DNA of 9,496 nucleotides from Mollicutes bacterium (GTDB lineage: Bacteria; Bacillota_I; Bacilli_A; RF39; UBA660). The notes below the pieces were generated by a model, which did no database searches, had not been told where the DNA came from, and saw nothing but the letters and a program-made list of their open reading frames with translations. Position 1 is the stretch's first letter; each line of letters starts with the position of its first letter. Below, piece after piece: positions 1-5,464 of this stretch. The stretch lies in the NCBI GenBank assembly GCA_004552445.1, contig SFOJ01000029.1, positions 1 to 9,496 of the forward strand, in the 5' to 3' direction. Position numbers and translations under genes: made by a program.

Positions 1-36
1 CATTATTTAATCCTGTCTACAAAACTCATTATTTTA

Positions 37-54
37 CTTAGTTTTCAAAGATCA
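37..54 (-). promoter_or_regulatory. boxA-like antitermination element
   Basis: The minus strand reads TGATCTTTGAAAACTAAG. It closely resembles the Firmicute boxA consensus (TGYTCTTTGAAAACT), bound by NusB-NusE in rRNA leaders and 16S-23S spacers. It lies about 25 bases downstream of the expected start of transcription from the promoter at 86-114. A boxA directly after a strong promoter supports a pre-16S leader rather than a protein-coding transcript. The same motif also occurs before 23S genes, so the identity of the downstream rRNA is not fixed. Confidence 0.65.
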
Positions 55-57
55 TTT

Positions 58-78
58 CAATCGCTTTTCCTGCGGTTG
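58..78 (-). other. Short hairpin at the expected 5' end of the leader transcript
   Basis: On the minus strand CAA-C-CGC pairs with GCG-A-TTG around the loop AGGAAAA, giving six base pairs with one C/A mismatch. It starts about one base after the predicted transcription start and ends before the boxA-like element. It could protect the 5' end or present boxA, but the stem is short and chance formation is possible. Confidence 0.35.
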
Positions 79-85
79 CTCATAT

Positions 86-114
86 AATATAGCATTTTCA
101 TATTTCAATGTCAA
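86..114 (-). promoter_or_regulatory. Strong sigma-A promoter reading left, likely rRNA promoter
   Basis: The -35 box is a perfect TTGACA (109-114). A 17-base spacer follows, then the -10 box TATATT (86-91) preceded by TGC, an extended -10. Transcription should start near position 79 and run off the left edge. The next signal downstream is boxA-like and there is no start codon with a Shine-Dalgarno site, so a stable RNA operon is the best explanation. Confidence 0.7.
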
Positions 115-151
115 CAACTTTTTTTTAATTTTATATTTTTTTTGACATTTT

Positions 152-165
152 TCATTTTTCAATGA
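152..165 (-). other. Small GAAA-loop hairpin
   Basis: On the minus strand TCATT pairs with AATGA around a GAAA loop. The five-pair AT-rich stem would be weak alone. It is listed because the hairpin at 213-238 also has a GAAA loop on the same strand. Confidence 0.25.
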
Positions 166-212
166 TTAAATTAAGAAATAATCTCAATTTTGAATGATTA
201 ATGCTATGAATT

Positions 213-238
213 TAGCCGTTTCTTTCGAAACAACGCTA
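213..238 (-). other. GNRA-tetraloop hairpin of unknown role
   Basis: On the minus strand TAGC, an internal loop, and GTTTC pair with GAAAC and GCTA around a GAAA tetraloop closed by C-G, giving nine base pairs. The internal loop can be partly closed by G-U pairs if the RNA is read from the minus strand. The GNRA loop exists only on that strand (the plus strand has TTTC). This points to a leftward RNA. I do not recognise a riboswitch or known RNA family. Confidence 0.4.
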
Positions 239-261
239 TATATATTAACATAGTGGATTTT

Positions 262-297
262 AAAAGTAAATACCTTTTTAAAAAAATTTTTACTTTT
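262..297. repeat. AT-only inverted repeat
   Basis: The nine bases AAAAGTAAA at 262-270 match the inverse TTTACTTTT at 289-297 around an 18-base AT-rich loop. On the plus strand it is followed by a T-run, like a weak terminator, but no plus-strand gene lies upstream. Its AT content makes chance plausible. It could also be a cruciform or a protein-binding site. Confidence 0.3.
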
Positions 298-311
298 TTT
301 ATTTTCACTCA

Positions 312-340
312 ATTATATATATTATTATATGCTTTTGCAA
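312..340 (-). promoter_or_regulatory. Candidate second promoter reading left
   Basis: TTGCAA (335-340, four of six matches to the -35 consensus), a 17-base spacer and a perfect TATAAT (312-317). It starts just after the terminator of the gene at 353-880. It could be the distal member of a tandem rRNA promoter pair or drive a small RNA containing the hairpin at 213-238. In sequence this AT-rich, chance -10 boxes are common. Confidence 0.35.
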
Positions 341-368
341 ATAAAAATCACATTATTTTGTGATTTTT
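341..368 (-). terminator. Intrinsic terminator of the Ntdp gene, overlapping its stop codon
   Basis: AAAAATCACA (359-368 read in reverse complement) pairs perfectly over ten bases with TGTGATTTTT (343-352) around a six-base loop. A T-rich tail follows on the minus strand. The TAA stop of the gene (353-355) lies in the loop, and the last sense codons form the 5' arm. The A/T flanks could also let it act on the plus strand. Confidence 0.75.
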
Positions 369-880
369 CTAAATATATTATAGTAATATTCTATAACATG
401 AGTATCAAATGGAAACTCACCTGCTTTTTTCATTTCTATTAAAGATGACAATTCTTCCTTAATAATATAATTAACTTCTCTAGGATATTTCATTAATTTT
501 TTATGATAGTTATATTCATTCCTATCAAGAATTTTAAATGCACCATCATTAAATACCCTTAAATCTAAATCATAATCAATATACTTTAAAACATCACAAT
601 CTATAACATAAGGACTAGCAATATTACAATAATAAAATATACCATTACTTTTTAATTGTGCAATTATATTAAACCATCTTTTTTTATAGAAAAACATTAT
701 TGCTGGCTCTTTAGTATGCCAAGTTCTTCCATCTTGCTTTGTAACTAATACATTTTCATTACCCAAAACAATAAAATCATCATTTACTTCTAACACAACA
801 GCAGACTTCCAAGATTTATGTATCATTCCATTGTGCTTATAGCAATGAATAACAAGTGTGTCTCCGATCTTAATCTTCAT
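353..880 (-). CDS. ntdP: Nucleoside tri-/diphosphatase, DUF402 (Ntdp/YgaC) family
   Basis: A 175-residue cytosolic protein, full length for the DUF402 family of Bacilli. Family knowledge: the Staphylococcus aureus member Ntdp hydrolyses nucleoside tri- and diphosphates using divalent metal. Visible family features are HCYKHNG near residue 12, DGRTWHTKEPA (50-60), KKRWFNII (66-73), FYYCNIASP (82-90) and the acidic YIDYDLDLRVF (100-110). Asp102, Asp104 and Asp106 in the last are the likely metal ligands. There is no signal peptide or membrane segment. The ATG start follows AGAGGTG at a suitable distance. It has its own promoter (902-930) and terminator (341-368), so it is probably monocistronic. 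It lies between the ctp-type protease gene and the presumed rRNA leader. The family is certain; the exact substrate in this organism is inferred. Confidence 0.9.
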   Translation of the reverse strand: MKIKIGDTLVIHCYKHNGMIHKSWKSAVVLEVNDDFIVLGNENVLVTKQDGRTWHTKEPAIMFFYKKRWFNIIAQLKSNGIFYYCNIASPYVIDCDVLKYIDYDLDLRVFNDGAFKILDRNEYNYHKKLMKYPREVNYIIKEELSSLIEMKKAGEFPFDTHVIEYYYNIFRKITK

Positions 881-901
881 AAGACACCTCTTTCTAAATA
901 T

Positions 902-930
902 ATTCTAACACACAATAGAAAAAATTTAAA
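902..930 (-). promoter_or_regulatory. Promoter of the Ntdp gene
   Basis: TTTAAA (925-930, four of six), a 17-base spacer and TAGAAT (902-907) preceded by TGT, an extended -10. The start codon follows about 20 bases downstream of the -10 box, after AGAGGTG. It lies between the terminator of the protease gene and the start codon, the only place a dedicated promoter could fit. Confidence 0.6.
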
Positions 931-950
931 TTTTTTCTTTATAATAGTGT

Positions 951-982
951 AAACAAAAAGAAGCAATTATAAATTACTTCTT
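951..982 (-). terminator. Intrinsic terminator of the S41 protease gene, overlapping its stop codon
   Basis: AAGAAGTAA pairs with TTGCTTCTT over nine positions, one of them G-U, around a seven-base loop. A TTTGTTT tail follows on the minus strand. The 5' arm consists of the last two lysine codons and the TAA stop of the protease gene. The G-U pair favours function on the minus strand. Confidence 0.7.
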
Positions 983-2143
983 ATACATTTTAATAGCAAT
1001 ATCTAATTGCTTTTTAGCATCCTTTTCTTCAATATCAGGTGATATACCTATAGTATTTATTGTATTACCATTTGGACTTAACCAATATGATGTAGTATAT
1101 TTTATCATAGCACCACTAGATAATGTATCAGTTTCTTGTACAGTTCCTTTACCATAAGATTTAACTCCTATTGTAGTCGCATTTGCACTTTCTTTTAAGG
1201 CTAATGCAAGTATTTCGGAAGCAGAAGCACTATAATTATTTATAAGTACAGAAATGTCCTTAAAATTCCTTAAAATATCATTTTTTGCCTTATATATAGT
1301 AATCTTATTTTCTCTATTCTTTAATTGATAAATAGGTTTACCTTTAGCAACAAAATAATCAGCAATTTCATATGCAGCGCTTAAATAACCACCTGTATTA
1401 TTTCTAACATCAATAACAAGTGAATCTATATTTTTACTAAAATTATTAATTTTATCTTTCACCTGTTTACTAGTAGTTGCTGAAAAAGTTTGTATTTGAA
1501 TATATCCAACATTTTCATATTCTTTAGATACAACTGAATCAATAAGAACATTCTTTTTCTTCAAATTAACCTCATATTCTTTACCATCTCGAATGTACTT
1601 AATCATAAAAGTATCTTTCTTACTATTCTTAATTGTGTCAGAAACGTAAGTATATTCTTTATCACTCAACAATACACCATCTAAAGCAATTAACTCATCA
1701 CCCGCTTTAAGACCAGCATCCATAGCAGAAGAATTACTAAAAACTTTATTTATTATTATTTTATTATTGTTCTTATCAGCAGTAATTTCTATACCAACGC
1801 CAGTATATTGTCCATCTAATCTTTCTTCTAAAGATTTAGTTGTTTCTTCATCCATATATATACTATATTCATCATTTAAATAAGTATACATACCTTCAAT
1901 AGCTGCTTCGATTAACTTATCTTTGTCAACTTCTTTAACGTAACTATTTACAATATGATTATATGCTTTATTAAATTCTGAAAAATTGGTAGCAGAATCA
2001 CTTGAAGCAACACTAGATAATTTATCATAATTTTTAAAGACTATTAATCCGCTAGCTACACTAACAACAATACCTGTAATTAAAATAATAAATATAACTT
2101 CAACTAAATTAAATTCTACTGATTTTTTTATATCCTTACTCAT
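974..2143 (-). CDS. S41 family C-terminal processing peptidase (CtpA/CtpB-like), membrane anchored
   Basis: A 389-residue serine protease of the carboxyl-terminal processing family, which cleaves exported proteins outside the membrane. One hydrophobic segment (about 11-36) after a lysine-containing N-terminus should act as a signal anchor. A cap region with YSIYMDEE and QYTGVGIEI follows, then a PDZ domain (about 115-195, with AGLKAGDELIALDG), then the protease core with DVRNNTGGYL (245-254). SASASE carries the likely nucleophile Ser307. GKGTVQ carries Lys332 and Gln336. The Ser-Lys spacing of 25 matches CtpB (Ser309/Lys334/Gln338). There is no C-terminal peptidoglycan-binding domain, and the protein ends soon after the core. 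The ATG is preceded by a weak GGTGA site. It has its own promoter and terminator, so it is not part of the ribosomal operon. Substrate unknown. Confidence 0.92.
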   Translation of the reverse strand: MSKDIKKSVEFNLVEVIFIILITGIVVSVASGLIVFKNYDKLSSVASSDSATNFSEFNKAYNHIVNSYVKEVDKDKLIEAAIEGMYTYLNDEYSIYMDEETTKSLEERLDGQYTGVGIEITADKNNNKIIINKVFSNSSAMDAGLKAGDELIALDGVLLSDKEYTYVSDTIKNSKKDTFMIKYIRDGKEYEVNLKKKNVLIDSVVSKEYENVGYIQIQTFSATTSKQVKDKINNFSKNIDSLVIDVRNNTGGYLSAAYEIADYFVAKGKPIYQLKNRENKITIYKAKNDILRNFKDISVLINNYSASASEILALALKESANATTIGVKSYGKGTVQETDTLSSGAMIKYTTSYWLSPNGNTINTIGISPDIEEKDAKKQLDIAIKMYKK

Positions 2144-2172
2144 ATCTTCACCACTCTATCATCCTATAAAGC

Positions 2173-2201
2173 ATTATACACCATATTTTTAAAATATTAA
2201 A
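2173..2201 (-). promoter_or_regulatory. Promoter of the S41 protease gene
   Basis: A perfect TATAAT (2173-2178) lies 17 bases from TTTAAT (2196-2201, three of six at -35). It sits between the terminator of the alpha operon and the start codon at 2143, giving a leader of about 20-25 bases. The -10 box is convincing and the -35 box is weak. Confidence 0.6.
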
Positions 2202-2220
2202 GAATAAAATATATATTTAC

Positions 2221-2250
2221 ATAAATAAAAAAGATTGAATTTCTTCAATC
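2221..2250 (-). terminator. Intrinsic terminator of the spc-alpha ribosomal operon
   Basis: GATTGAA pairs perfectly with TTCAATC around a GAAA tetraloop (2233-2250), followed on the minus strand by TTTTTTATTTAT. The hairpin starts on the base directly after the rplQ stop codon. This is the only terminator-like structure found at a gene boundary from rpsH to rplQ, so it marks the operon end. Confidence 0.9.
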
Positions 2251-2595
2251 TTAAACTAATTCTAAACGAACGATTAAAGCATCGTCCCCAATTCTTTCTT
2301 TTAATTTAATTATTCTAGTATATCCACCTTTTCTATCAACATATTTAGTAGCATATTCATCAAATAATTTTTTAACTAAATCTTTATCATTATTTAAGAA
2401 AGCAAGTGCTTTTCTTCTAGAAACTAAATCACCTTTTTTAGCATATGTAATCATTTTATCAACAAACTTACGAGCTTCTTTAGCTCTTTGTTCAGTAGTT
2501 TCTACATACCCAAATTCAAGTACACTTTTAGTTAAACCAGATAAAATACTTTTTCTAACACGAGTTTCTCTATTTAATTTTCTATATAATGCCAT
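2251..2595 (-). CDS. rplQ: Large subunit ribosomal protein L17
   Basis: A 114-residue protein, typical for bacterial L17, which binds 23S rRNA near the exit tunnel. It opens with the diagnostic YRKLNRETRVRKSIL and carries VETTEQRAKEARKFVDKMI (about 31-49), KKGDLVSRRKALAFL and KGGYTRIIKLKERIGDDA, ending in the usual ELV. The ATG follows AGGAGG at ideal distance, 13 bases after rpoA. It is the last gene of the alpha operon, with the terminator directly after its stop codon. Confidence 0.98.
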   Translation of the reverse strand: MALYRKLNRETRVRKSILSGLTKSVLEFGYVETTEQRAKEARKFVDKMITYAKKGDLVSRRKALAFLNNDKDLVKKLFDEYATKYVDRKGGYTRIIKLKERIGDDALIVRLELV

Positions 2596-2608
2596 TGTAT
2601 CCTCCTAA

Positions 2609-3556
2609 TTAATCTTCATCACGGAACTTAAGTCCCATGTCTCTAACTTTATCTAAAACTTCTTTTAATGATTTTTTACCAAGATTTCTAATTTTCATCA
2701 TTTCTGATTCACTCTTAGATGTTAAATCTTGTAAAGTATGAATAGCATCTCTCTTTAAGCAGTTATAAGCTCTAACAGAAAGATCTAATTCTTCGATAGG
2801 AGTTTCTAATGTCTTTTGAACTGAGTTTTCTTCTTTATCAGCAAGAACGCTTTCAATTCCTGTTAAATTATGTAAATCAGTGATAACTTCAAAATGATCA
2901 ATGATTATCTTAGCAGCACGAGCAACAGCTTCTTCTGGTTTAATAGATCCATTAGTCCATACATTTAAAGTTAATTTATCATAATTATCATTTTGTCCTA
3001 CACGAGCAGGTTCAACTTCATAACTAACTCTTTCAATTGGGCTATATAATGAATCTACACCAATAGCTCCAACTACATCTCTTACAGCAATAGCATTAAT
3101 TTTTCCATCAACATAACCACGACCATTAGATACAGTCATAGTCATATCTAAACTACCACCTTTTGACAATGTAGCGATTAATAAATCTGGATTAATAATT
3201 TCTACTTCAGAATTTTTATCTATATCAGAAGCATGAACCTCTCCTTCACTAGTAACTTTTAAATGTAAAACTTGATCATTTTCACTATGATTTTTTAATA
3301 CTAATTTTTTTAGATTAAGAATGATTTCAGTAACATCTTCTACTACTCCATCTATTTTTTGAAATTCGTGCATAACACCTTCAATTTTAACATCTGTAAT
3401 TGCACTACCTTCTAAACTTGATAGCATAACTCTTCTAAGAGCGTTTCCTATAGTAGTTCCAAAACCTCTTTCAAGTGGTTCTAAAACAAACTTTCCATAA
3501 TAATTACTTTCAACATATTCGTTTACTTTATAATCTGGTTTAATAAATTTTAACAT
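2609..3556 (-). CDS. rpoA: DNA-directed RNA polymerase subunit alpha
   Basis: A 315-residue full-length alpha subunit, which starts RNA polymerase assembly and contacts upstream promoter DNA and activators. The N-terminal dimerisation domain spans roughly 1-235, with LERGFGTTIGNALRRVML (28-45) that contacts beta. An acidic linker joins it to the C-terminal domain (about 250-315). The UP-element-binding residues are retained: Arg262, Asn265, Cys266, Leu267, Lys268, Gly293, Lys295 and Ser296 (Escherichia coli Arg265 to Ser299 with an offset of three). The start is supported by AAGGAAGGGG. The 25-base gap to rpsK is the widest inside the operon. An intact C-terminal domain means UP-element recognition is available for promoters such as the rRNA-type one at 86-114. 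Confidence 0.98.
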   Translation of the reverse strand: MLKFIKPDYKVNEYVESNYYGKFVLEPLERGFGTTIGNALRRVMLSSLEGSAITDVKIEGVMHEFQKIDGVVEDVTEIILNLKKLVLKNHSENDQVLHLKVTSEGEVHASDIDKNSEVEIINPDLLIATLSKGGSLDMTMTVSNGRGYVDGKINAIAVRDVVGAIGVDSLYSPIERVSYEVEPARVGQNDNYDKLTLNVWTNGSIKPEEAVARAAKIIIDHFEVITDLHNLTGIESVLADKEENSVQKTLETPIEELDLSVRAYNCLKRDAIHTLQDLTSKSESEMMKIRNLGKKSLKEVLDKVRDMGLKFRDED

Positions 3557-3581
3557 GGTATTTATTCCCCTTCCTTAACTC

Positions 3582-3965
3582 TTATATACGTCTTCTCTTA
3601 GGTGGTCTGCATCCATTATGTGGCACTGGTGTAACATCATTAATTGCTGTTATTTCTAAACCTGCAGTTTGTAAACTTCTAACAGCTGTTTCACGTCCTC
3701 CACCAATTCCTTTAACAAAAACTTCAACTTTTCTAATTCCAGCATCGAAAGCAGCTTTACCAGCAGCTTCAGCACTCATACCTGCTGCGAAAGGAGTTTT
3801 CTTTTTACTTCCTTTATATCCAACAGTTCCTGAAGAAGCCCAGCTAACAACTCCACCATTATTATCAGTAATTGTTACGATTGTGTTATTAAATGTAGAA
3901 TGAATATGTGCTTGACCTTCAGTGATATCTCTCTTTGCTTTTCTTTTTCTTCTATTATAAGCCAT
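3582..3965 (-). CDS. rpsK: Small subunit ribosomal protein S11
   Basis: A 127-residue protein of usual length. S11 forms part of the platform of the 30S subunit and helps shape the mRNA exit channel with S7 and 16S rRNA. Diagnostic stretches are HIHSTFNNTIVTITD (20-34), SSGTVGYKGSKKKTPFAAG (about 44-62), KGIGGGRETAVRSL and the conserved tail HNGCRPPKRRRI. The N-terminus is rich in Arg/Lys. The ATG follows GGAGGG, 12 bases after rpsM. Confidence 0.98.
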   Translation of the reverse strand: MAYNRRKRKAKRDITEGQAHIHSTFNNTIVTITDNNGGVVSWASSGTVGYKGSKKKTPFAAGMSAEAAGKAAFDAGIRKVEVFVKGIGGGRETAVRSLQTAGLEITAINDVTPVPHNGCRPPKRRRI

Positions 3966-3977
3966 AAGTTATCCCTC

Positions 3978-4343
3978 CTATTTCTTCTTATTAGCAATAG
4001 TCTTACCTTTACCTTTACGAGTTCTAGCATTTCTACTTGTATGTTGACCTCTTACTGGTAAGCCTTTTTTATGTCTTGTACCTTGATATGAATTAATTTC
4101 CATTTTAGTTTTAATATTCATTTCAACTTCTCTTTTTAAATCACCAACTAATACATATTTATCAGCTTCAGCTCTTAAACGATTAATTTCTTCAACTGTT
4201 AAATTGTCAGTTCTAGTATCTTCACTTACATTTGCAGCAACGCAAATTTCATGTGCTCTAGTTGGACCAATTCCATAAATATAAGTAAGTGCTACTACTA
4301 TTCTTTTATTTTTTGGTAAGTCAATATTTTTAATACGTGCCAT
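3978..4343 (-). CDS. rpsM: Small subunit ribosomal protein S13
   Basis: A 121-residue protein of the usual length. S13 lies in the 30S head, bridges to the large subunit and touches P-site tRNA through its basic tail. It begins MARIKNIDLPKNKRI and has the helix-two-turn-helix signal YIYGIGPTRAHEI (22-34). The C-terminal half holds GTRHKKGLPVRGQHTSRNA and the basic TRKGKGKTIANKKK tail. The SD AGGAGGA lies in the 13-base gap after rpmJ, and the stop is TAG. Confidence 0.98.
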   Translation of the reverse strand: MARIKNIDLPKNKRIVVALTYIYGIGPTRAHEICVAANVSEDTRTDNLTVEEINRLRAEADKYVLVGDLKREVEMNIKTKMEINSYQGTRHKKGLPVRGQHTSRNARTRKGKGKTIANKKK

Positions 4344-4356
4344 ATTTTCCTCCTAC

Positions 4357-4470
4357 TTAACCTTGTCTTTGTTTATGTTTAGGATTTTCACAAATTACCC
4401 TAACTTTTCCGTTTCTTTTAATAATTTTGCATTTGTCACAAATCTTTTTTACTGATGGTCTTACTTTCAC
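4357..4470 (-). CDS. rpmJ: Large subunit ribosomal protein L36 (zinc-binding type), GTG start
   Basis: A 37-residue protein reading MKVRPSVKKICDKC..., ending NPKHKQRQG. Its length is that of the short bacterial L36. Cys11, Cys14, Cys27 and His32 form the zinc ribbon that characterises the C+ form. L36 helps fold helices of 23S rRNA late in 50S assembly. The start codon is GTG, seven bases after GGAGGG (4478-4483). No ATG is available upstream in frame at a sensible distance. It sits between infA and rpsM, its usual place in Firmicutes. Confidence 0.95.
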   Translation of the reverse strand: MKVRPSVKKICDKCKIIKRNGKVRVICENPKHKQRQG

Positions 4471-4477
4471 GTTCAAT

Positions 4478-4483
4478 CCCTCC
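4478..4483 (-). promoter_or_regulatory. Shine-Dalgarno site fixing the GTG start of rpmJ
   Basis: GGAGGG on the minus strand, seven bases before GTG at 4468-4470. It identifies the non-ATG start of a gene too short for most length cut-offs. Confidence 0.85.
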
Positions 4484-4485
4484 AT

Positions 4486-4707
4486 TTACTTTCTATAAAT
4501 TATACGCCCACGTGTTAAATCACAAATAGGTATTTCCATAAGCACAGTATCACCTGGGTAAATACGAATCATGTTCAAGCGCATTTTTCCAGAAACGCGA
4601 GCCTCTACTATGTGCCCATTATCTAACTTTACTTTGAAGTCTCCTCCAGGTAAAATCTCTAATACCTTTCCTTCAAGTTCAATATAACCGTCTTTATCTT
4701 TGGCCAT
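4486..4707 (-). CDS. infA: Translation initiation factor IF-1
   Basis: A 73-residue OB-fold (S1-like) protein, one residue longer than the 72 common in the family. IF-1 occupies the 30S A site and assists IF-2 and IF-3 during initiation. Visible signatures are GKVLEILPGGDFKVKLDNGH (13-32), VSGKMRLNMIRIYPGDTV (38-55) and the C-terminal DLTRGRIIYRK. The SD AGGAGAG lies inside the last codons of map. The start lies three bases after the TGA stop of map and in the same reading frame. Position between map and rpmJ is standard. Confidence 0.97.
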   Translation of the reverse strand: MAKDKDGYIELEGKVLEILPGGDFKVKLDNGHIVEARVSGKMRLNMIRIYPGDTVLMEIPICDLTRGRIIYRK

Positions 4708-4710
4708 TTT

Positions 4711-5460
4711 TCACTCTCCTGTTAAAATCTCATAACCATCTTTAGTTACAAGGACTGTATGTTCGAAGTGAGCAGATAAACTTCCATCTTGAGTAACAAT
4801 TCCCCATTCATCAGGAAGAAGCCACACTTCTTTTGTACCTAAACTAAACATTGGTTCTATTGCTAAAGTCATACCTGCTTTAAGTATGATTCCTTCACTT
4901 TCATGATTACTAAGATTAGGAATATAAGGATCTTCATGAAGATCTCGTCCAACTCCATGTCCAGTTAAACAAGTAAATACTCCATAATGATTTTCTTTAG
5001 CAACCCTACCTATCGCAGAACAAACTTGGTTTAGTTTAATACCTTCTTTAATTACAGAAATACCTTTATATAAAGCTTTCTGTGTATCACTAACAAATTT
5101 ACGATTCTTCTTACTAGTTTTACCAACTATATAAGTATAAGCAGAATCTGAGTGATATCCTTTGTATATAGATCCTAAATCAACTGATACTATATCTCCA
5201 TCTTTAATGACAGTATCATCAGGGATCCCATGAACTACAACATCATTAATACTAATACATGCAGTTGCTGGAAATCCCTCATAACCAAGAAAAGATGGAA
5301 CAGCATCATGACTTGTTATATAGTCATAACAATATTTATCAATATCCTTACTAGTTATACCAGGCTTAATAAAATCTTTCAAACCTGATAGAGCACCATA
5401 AGTTATTTGACCAGATATTCTCATTAATTCTATTTCTTGTTCATTCTTAATACTGATCAT
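4711..5460 (-). CDS. map: Methionine aminopeptidase, type I
   Basis: A 249-residue cytosolic metalloprotease that removes the initiator methionine from nascent proteins at the ribosome. Its length fits type Ia enzymes without an N-terminal zinc extension. The pita-bread fold residues are all present: substrate His77 (VVVHGIP), and metal ligands Asp94 (SVDLG), Asp105 (HSDSA), His168 (TGHGVG), Glu202 (AIEPMF) and Glu233 (HFEHTVLV). The SD AAGGAAG is formed by the last codons of adk, and the gap is four bases. It is the only CDS here ending in TGA, with the infA ATG two codons later in the same frame. Confidence 0.97.
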   Translation of the reverse strand: MISIKNEQEIELMRISGQITYGALSGLKDFIKPGITSKDIDKYCYDYITSHDAVPSFLGYEGFPATACISINDVVVHGIPDDTVIKDGDIVSVDLGSIYKGYHSDSAYTYIVGKTSKKNRKFVSDTQKALYKGISVIKEGIKLNQVCSAIGRVAKENHYGVFTCLTGHGVGRDLHEDPYIPNLSNHESEGIILKAGMTLAIEPMFSLGTKEVWLLPDEWGIVTQDGSLSAHFEHTVLVTKDGYEILTGE

Positions 5461-5464
5461 TTTA

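Larger units (their letters stand above)
1..342 (-). promoter_or_regulatory. Gene-free AT-rich region, probable rRNA operon leader and promoter region
   Basis: No credible coding region is present on either strand. Read on the minus strand, the stretch holds, in order, a weak candidate promoter (312-340), an AT-only inverted repeat (262-297), a GNRA-loop hairpin (213-238), a small GAAA-loop hairpin (152-165), a near-consensus promoter (86-114), a short hairpin at the expected transcript start (58-78) and a boxA-like element (37-54). Strong promoter plus boxA is the arrangement found ahead of 16S rRNA genes in Bacilli. No 16S sequence lies within the window, so the downstream rRNA gene is inferred. 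Confidence 0.6.

Noticed and set aside
142..147. TTGACA on the plus strand as a rightward promoter
   Set aside because: No acceptable -10 box lies at 16-18 bases and no plus-strand gene follows.
262..300. Plus-strand intrinsic terminator at the AT-only inverted repeat
   Set aside because: The stem has almost no G-C pairs and there is no plus-strand transcript to end. Kept only as a repeat.
120..340. Riboswitch or T-box in the gene-free region
   Set aside because: No T-box sequence, specifier stem or recognised aptamer core is seen, and the downstream unit appears to be rRNA rather than a regulated metabolic gene.
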